From CAZKFH01 sp050693165 (GTDB lineage: Bacteria > Actinomycetota > UBA4738 > CALAEC01), in assembly GCA_050693165.1 (NCBI GenBank), contig JBOGVX010000254.1, positions 1 through 9,357 on the forward strand: DNA of 9,357 nucleotides, read 5' to 3'. A program made the position numbers and the translations under genes. The notes beneath the pieces are model-generated. The model saw nothing but the letters and a program-made list of their open reading frames with translations. It searched no databases and was not told where the DNA came from. Shown piece by piece: positions 6,299 to 9,357 of the stretch; the stretch's first letter is position 1, and every line of letters begins with the position of its first letter.

Positions 6299-6735
6299 CC
6301 GGCTCGCCCGCGGAAGCGGAGCAGTCGCGTCAGGGACGGAGACTCCTGGTGCGTCTCTCGATCGCCCTCGGGGCCGTGGCGTTCCTGTCTCTGATGAATC
6401 GCGCGCTTACGGCGGCGGTCGTGGAGTACTCGCGGACCGCAAGCATTCCCCCGCTGCTGGTGACGGCCTACGTGGCTTTCGGGATGCTTGCCGGGTTGGC
6501 GTTCGGGATGGCCGCCATGCTTCCCCACCGGATCCCGACGATCCACTGGAGGCGCGCGCTCACTCTCGCGGTGTTCCCGGCGATCCTCCTGGCACTCAAC
6601 CTCCTGGCGTTCACCTCGCCCGGCGTCTTGCCCAAATGGGTGATCGAGCTCGACTTCCTCTTCGGACTCCAGGGTGCCACCGCCGGCGCGATCCTGGTTG
6701 GGGTCGCCTTCGCCTCGGCCTTAGCCGAGAACTAG
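6295..6735 (+). CDS. Small four-helix integral membrane protein, unknown
   Basis: The 146-residue protein starts at GTG 6295, overlapping the oxidoreductase stop by four bases (GTGA); AGGGA at 6281-6285 can serve as Shine-Dalgarno. A short polar cytoplasmic start (TGSPAEAEQSRQGRR) precedes four hydrophobic stretches at about residues 19-36, 52-76, 87-107 and 119-142. No cysteine, haem ligand cluster or known motif is seen and I do not recognise the family. A longer open frame continues upstream inside the oxidoreductase gene, but that part is an out-of-phase shadow; the membrane protein begins at 6295. Tight coupling suggests equimolar expression with the FAD enzyme, perhaps as a membrane partner; this is inference. 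Confidence 0.8.
   Translation: MTGSPAEAEQSRQGRRLLVRLSIALGAVAFLSLMNRALTAAVVEYSRTASIPPLLVTAYVAFGMLAGLAFGMAAMLPHRIPTIHWRRALTLAVFPAILLALNLLAFTSPGVLPKWVIELDFLFGLQGATAGAILVGVAFASALAEN
6732..6735. other. Shared CTAG: convergent stop codons overlap
   Basis: The plus-strand TAG of the membrane protein (6733-6735) and the minus-strand TAG of the transporter (6734-6732) lie within one palindromic CTAG. The two operons end on each other with no room for an intergenic terminator, so transcription must run into the opposite gene before stopping. Confidence 0.85.
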
Positions 6736-7646
6736 ACGGGGGTCGCCGCCTCCGCCCGGATGTCCGCCAGCCGGGCTCGAAGCTCGGATAAGGCCATGGC
6801 GGCAAGCACCAGGGCGGCGCCGAGCCACTGGTGCGCTTGGAGCCTCTCCCCCAGCCAGATCGCGGAGAACCCCGCAGCCGCGACGGACTCGCCGGCGAGG
6901 ATGACAACAGCCCGGGTCGGGCTGATCTCCGACTGCGCGATGACCTGGAGCGTGTAGGCCACACCTGAGCCGAGGACGCCCGTGACGATGAGAAGGAGCC
7001 AGGCCTCGGAGACGGCCTCGTTCGCTCGCAGCCCCTCCCCCAGGGCCAGTGTCGCGGCAATGTGGAACAGCGCGGCCCAGCCCATCTGCGAGAGCGACAG
7101 CAGCATCGGTACGTGGCGCCCCGCGAACCTCCCGATCGCCACCACGTGCGCGGCCCAGGCGACGGCCGACAGGAGAACGAGTGCGTCGCCCGGACGGAGC
7201 CGGATGGACTCGAGGTTGGGTACCGACAACAGCGTCAGGCCGACGACCGACAGGGCGACCGCGAGCGCGACGGCCCCTCCGATGGGCTGCCGGAAGAGGA
7301 TCAGCCCCAGGATCGGCGTGAGAACGACGTAGAGGCCGGTGATGAACCCCGCGTTCGTAGCACTCGTCCTCGCCAATCCCTCCGTCTGGAGGATGTACGC
7401 GACGAAGATCAGTACACCCAGCAGGAGGCCCGGAAGGATCACCCGACGGAAACCGGCCCGGTTCAGCTCACGCCGAGTCAGAAGTAGCGCGGCGAGGAGG
7501 ATCGTTACGAAGCCGACGAGCCTCGTCCAGGCCATGAACGGATAGACGCCGATGCGCTCGAGCCCGAGCTTGGCGGCGGGGAAGGTAGCGCCCCAGAGGA
7601 TCGGAGTCAGGAGGAGGAGCCACCCGACGTCGATGCGGCGCTTCAG
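6732..7646 (-). CDS. EamA-family (DMT superfamily) transporter, CTG start
   Basis: The 304-residue protein starts at CTG 7646 and reads MKRRIDVGWLLLLTP. It has two EamA repeats (about residues 11-142 and 155-295) and about ten membrane helices. The first repeat shows WGATFPAAKLGL and QTEGLARTSATNAGF, hallmarks of drug/metabolite transporters that export or import small metabolites; the substrate cannot be predicted. The second repeat contains ISPTRAVVILAGESV and AAGFSAIWLGE. No ATG, GTG or TTG exists in frame before helix 1; the next Met (residue 38) would delete that helix. The CTG overlaps the TGA of the amidohydrolase gene (CTGA), with GAGAGG at 7662-7657 ten bases upstream. The frame is open further upstream, but that is out-of-phase amidohydrolase sequence. 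Confidence 0.85.
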   Translation of the reverse strand: MKRRIDVGWLLLLTPILWGATFPAAKLGLERIGVYPFMAWTRLVGFVTILLAALLLTRRELNRAGFRRVILPGLLLGVLIFVAYILQTEGLARTSATNAGFITGLYVVLTPILGLILFRQPIGGAVALAVALSVVGLTLLSVPNLESIRLRPGDALVLLSAVAWAAHVVAIGRFAGRHVPMLLSLSQMGWAALFHIAATLALGEGLRANEAVSEAWLLLIVTGVLGSGVAYTLQVIAQSEISPTRAVVILAGESVAAAGFSAIWLGERLQAHQWLGAALVLAAMALSELRARLADIRAEAATPV

Positions 7647-9127
7647 CGCGCGAACACCTCTCGACCGCGCGAGATGGTCAGAACTGGCCGCACCTCGCGC
7701 ACGTCCTCGACTTCCATCGGGTCCTGGTCGAAGACCGCGAGGTCCGCGGCGGAGCCGGGCTCCAGCCGGCCCTTCTTCTGCAGGTTGGCGAGCCGTGCCG
7801 CCCCGATCGTGCAGAGCCGCATGGCCTCGTCGCGTCCCAAGCGCTGAGTGGGGTCGTGGTGGTTCTCGAGCGACCAGATGGTGAGCATCGGGTCCAGCGG
7901 CGTGACGGGGCTGTCCGAGCCGGCTCCCACCTCGAGTCCGCGAGAGACCAGCGATCGGAATAGGTTCATGCCTCTGGCCCGCCCCTCCCCAAGCCTCATC
8001 TCGTACATCTGACCCGGATGGCCCCACAGCGCGTCGAACGCGGGCTGGATCGAGATCGCCAGGCCGAGATTCGCGGCACGCTCGACCTGATCGTTCGAGG
8101 CGAGCTCGAAGTGCTCGAGCCTGTGGCGGCGGGCCCGGAAGTGCCTGCGCTCCCGCGTGTCCAAGGAGCGATAGACGCGCTCCCATACCCTGAGCGACTG
8201 CTCGATCGCGGCGTCACCGATGACGTGCAAGCCGCTCTGGAGACCGGCGAGGTGTGCGTTGTGCAGGAACTCGGCGAGCTCGTCGTCGTCGTGCGCAAGT
8301 GAGCCGCTGTCATCCAGGTCCGCGTACGGCTGCAGCAGGGCGGCAGTTCTCGCGCCGATCGAGCCGTCGAGGAACAGGTCTCCCCCGATCCGCCCCTGCC
8401 CCAGGTCCATCACGTACGGGATGTCAATGTCGGCCACGTACGTCACGAGGTCGACGGGCAGATCGCGAGCGTGCCCGAGCAGCACCTCCACGTCTCGCCG
8501 GCCCCGTTTGTCGGGGATCGCCATCTCATGCACGCAGGTGACGCCTCTGGAGGCGGCGAGGCCGGCGGCGCGCAGCTGCGCGTCCTGGATGACGGAGTCC
8601 GGCAGCGAGTCGAAGTACCAGAGCTGGGCTCGCGAGTTCGCCTCACCCCGGAGCACCCCGCCTTCATCGCTGCCGGGCAGCCCCGACACGCCCGAGCGAT
8701 CGAGGAAGCTGCCGTTCGCGACGCTCACGTAGCCGTCCGTCCTCAGCACCAGGATCGGCGCCGCGGAGGCCGAGTCGAGCTCCTCACGCGTCGGCAGCGC
8801 AGGATCCCGCCACCTGGTCTCGTCGAAACCGTAGAGGAGGAATGGGCCGTCGCCCGAGGTCTCACGGACCCTCGCGAGGACGTCTTCCTTGGACGAGGCA
8901 TCGGCCAGGTCCGGCCCGTTGAGCGACAGGCCGGTGCCGGAAAGATGGACGTGCGCGTCCACGAACCCCGGGGTCACGGTCGTGCCCGGGAGGTCTACGA
9001 CGCGGTCGGCCGGCGGGGGCTCGCCGGATCCGACCCGTTCCACGTGGCGCTCGTCCACCAGAACCCATTCCCCCGAGGGCTGTGAGGCGAACGTGTGGAC
9101 GCGTGATACGCGATAGAGGGTCTTCAG
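7643..9127 (-). CDS. YtcJ-type amidohydrolase (amidohydrolase family 3), CTG start
   Basis: This is a metal-dependent hydrolase of 494 residues if read from CTG 9127. The N-terminus LYRVSRVHTF and WVLVDERHVERVG is the small beta-domain that normally opens this family. Metal-site motifs follow: GFVDAHVHLSG (His59, His61), HVIGDAA (His301), HRLEH (His339) and GAGSDSPVTPLDP (Asp405). LDGSIGARTAAL (about 253-264) and GSAADLAVFDQDP near the C-terminus are also family hallmarks. Substrates of YtcJ-like enzymes are mostly unknown; an amide or cyclic amide is likely. No signal peptide is seen. The first conventional start, GTG at 9058, would remove the opening beta strands. CTG 9127 keeps them and has a consensus AGGAGG (9139-9134) six bases upstream. 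The EamA transporter gene follows with a four-base overlap, so uptake or efflux of the substrate may be linked. Confidence 0.88.
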   Translation of the reverse strand: MKTLYRVSRVHTFASQPSGEWVLVDERHVERVGSGEPPPADRVVDLPGTTVTPGFVDAHVHLSGTGLSLNGPDLADASSKEDVLARVRETSGDGPFLLYGFDETRWRDPALPTREELDSASAAPILVLRTDGYVSVANGSFLDRSGVSGLPGSDEGGVLRGEANSRAQLWYFDSLPDSVIQDAQLRAAGLAASRGVTCVHEMAIPDKRGRRDVEVLLGHARDLPVDLVTYVADIDIPYVMDLGQGRIGGDLFLDGSIGARTAALLQPYADLDDSGSLAHDDDELAEFLHNAHLAGLQSGLHVIGDAAIEQSLRVWERVYRSLDTRERRHFRARRHRLEHFELASNDQVERAANLGLAISIQPAFDALWGHPGQMYEMRLGEGRARGMNLFRSLVSRGLEVGAGSDSPVTPLDPMLTIWSLENHHDPTQRLGRDEAMRLCTIGAARLANLQKKGRLEPGSAADLAVFDQDPMEVEDVREVRPVLTISRGREVFAR

Positions 9128-9133
9128 GCTGCT

Positions 9134-9139
9134 CCTCCT
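9134..9139 (-). promoter_or_regulatory. Consensus Shine-Dalgarno AGGAGG supporting a CTG start
   Basis: On the minus strand AGGAGG (continuing AG) sits six bases before CTG at 9127 and 75 bases before the first conventional start, GTG at 9058. It is the strongest ribosome binding site in the window and it points to the CTG. No ATG, GTG or TTG in any frame-compatible position lies nearby. Confidence 0.7.
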
Positions 9140-9154
9140 GGCGAAGCGCGGCGC

Positions 9155-9160
9155 ATCGTA
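9155..9160 (-). promoter_or_regulatory. -10 box TACGAT upstream of the amidohydrolase operon
   Basis: On the minus strand TACGAT matches TANNNT. It would start transcription near 9148, giving a leader of about 20 bases that holds the AGGAGG site. No clear -35 is visible. It lies 28 bases from the divergent hisD -10 box. Confidence 0.4.
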
Positions 9161-9188
9161 GCAGCCCCGCTCTTACCGGGCCTCTCCG

Positions 9189-9194
9189 TACAAT
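9189..9194 (+). promoter_or_regulatory. -10 box TACAAT, leaderless promoter of hisD
   Basis: TACAAT fits TANNNT closely and is followed by six C residues and then ATG at 9201. There is no Shine-Dalgarno. The six-base gap is the same as for the two divergent promoters at 4680-4699. Confidence 0.55.
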
Positions 9195-9200
9195 CCCCCC

Positions 9201-9357
9201 ATGCTTCGTACACAGGACCTGAGGGCGGGCGGGAAGATGCCCGAGCCGGTCGAGGCCGCCATGGACCCCGAGGTCAGGGACACGGCCGAGAGGATCATCG
9301 GGCGCGTCCGCGACCAGGGCGATCGCGCCCTGATCGAGCTCACCCAGCAGCTCGACG
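9201..9357 (+). CDS. hisD: Histidinol dehydrogenase, N-terminal part (runs off window)
   Basis: The first 52 residues are visible. MLRTQDLRAG is a typical HisD opening, and RIIGRVRDQGDRALIELTQQLD matches the conserved 'I...VR..GD.AL.E.T..FD' helix of histidinol dehydrogenase, which carries out the last two oxidations of histidine synthesis (histidinol to histidine, NAD-dependent). The zinc and NAD sites lie beyond the window, so the call rests on this N-terminal match only. The ATG start is supported by the leaderless promoter. hisD often heads a his operon (hisC, hisB and others), which would lie to the right. Confidence 0.78.
   Translation, partial: MLRTQDLRAGGKMPEPVEAAMDPEVRDTAERIIGRVRDQGDRALIELTQQLD

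Noticed and set aside
7647..8186. N-terminal extension of the EamA frame to an ATG at 8186
   Set aside because: The extra 180 residues are an out-of-phase reading of the amidohydrolase gene and precede the normal EamA N-terminus.
8471..9085. Plus-strand 204-residue frame opposite the amidohydrolase
   Set aside because: Antisense to conserved amidohydrolase metal-binding motifs; no recognisable domain.

Overview
The window looks like chromosomal DNA of a high-GC bacterium, most likely an actinobacterium (Actinomycetota). The case rests on strong G/C bias at third codon positions, GTG starts, TANNNT -10 boxes placed exactly six bases before a start codon with no Shine-Dalgarno (leaderless genes), and tight 1-4 base gene overlaps. 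Rank below phylum cannot be judged. I see no tRNA, rRNA, CRISPR array, transposase, phage gene or known defence or biosynthetic cluster. This is mostly ordinary chromosomal content with some unusual gene starts and one abnormal junction.

Layout. Bases 1 to about 190 encode, on the minus strand, the H-box region of a sensor histidine kinase. It is joined head-on to a plus-strand SbcC/Rad50-type ATPase that lacks its Walker A end (to 2137). This is either a real inversion breakpoint or a chimeric assembly edge. A small cysteine-rich lipoprotein follows (2134-2403), probably started by CTG overlapping the sbcC stop. Next comes a secreted protein of unknown function (2473-3258). Facing it on the minus strand is a two-gene operon: a membrane-anchored DUF6263-like extracytoplasmic protein (4673-3756) followed by a divergent Tag-like 3-methyladenine glycosylase (3754-3263).

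From 4706 on the plus strand, a phytoene-dehydrogenase/PYROXD2-type FAD oxidoreductase is coupled (GTGA overlap) to a small four-helix membrane protein (6295-6735). That unit converges on another minus-strand operon: a YtcJ-type amidohydrolase (9127-7643) followed by an EamA-family transporter (7646-6732). The convergent stop codons share a single CTAG. Divergent from the amidohydrolase, the 5' end of hisD (histidinol dehydrogenase) starts at 9201 and runs off the window.

Points of note: (1) the histidine kinase/sbcC junction; (2) three genes (lipoprotein, EamA transporter, YtcJ amidohydrolase) whose only sensible start is CTG, each reading CTGA; (3) a mirrored pair of leaderless promoters in the 32-base gap 4674-4705, with the same geometry again before hisD; (4) a Tag homologue missing the catalytic-pocket glutamate and the zinc ligands. 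Functional links are inferred from overlap and direction; no pathway connects all the genes.
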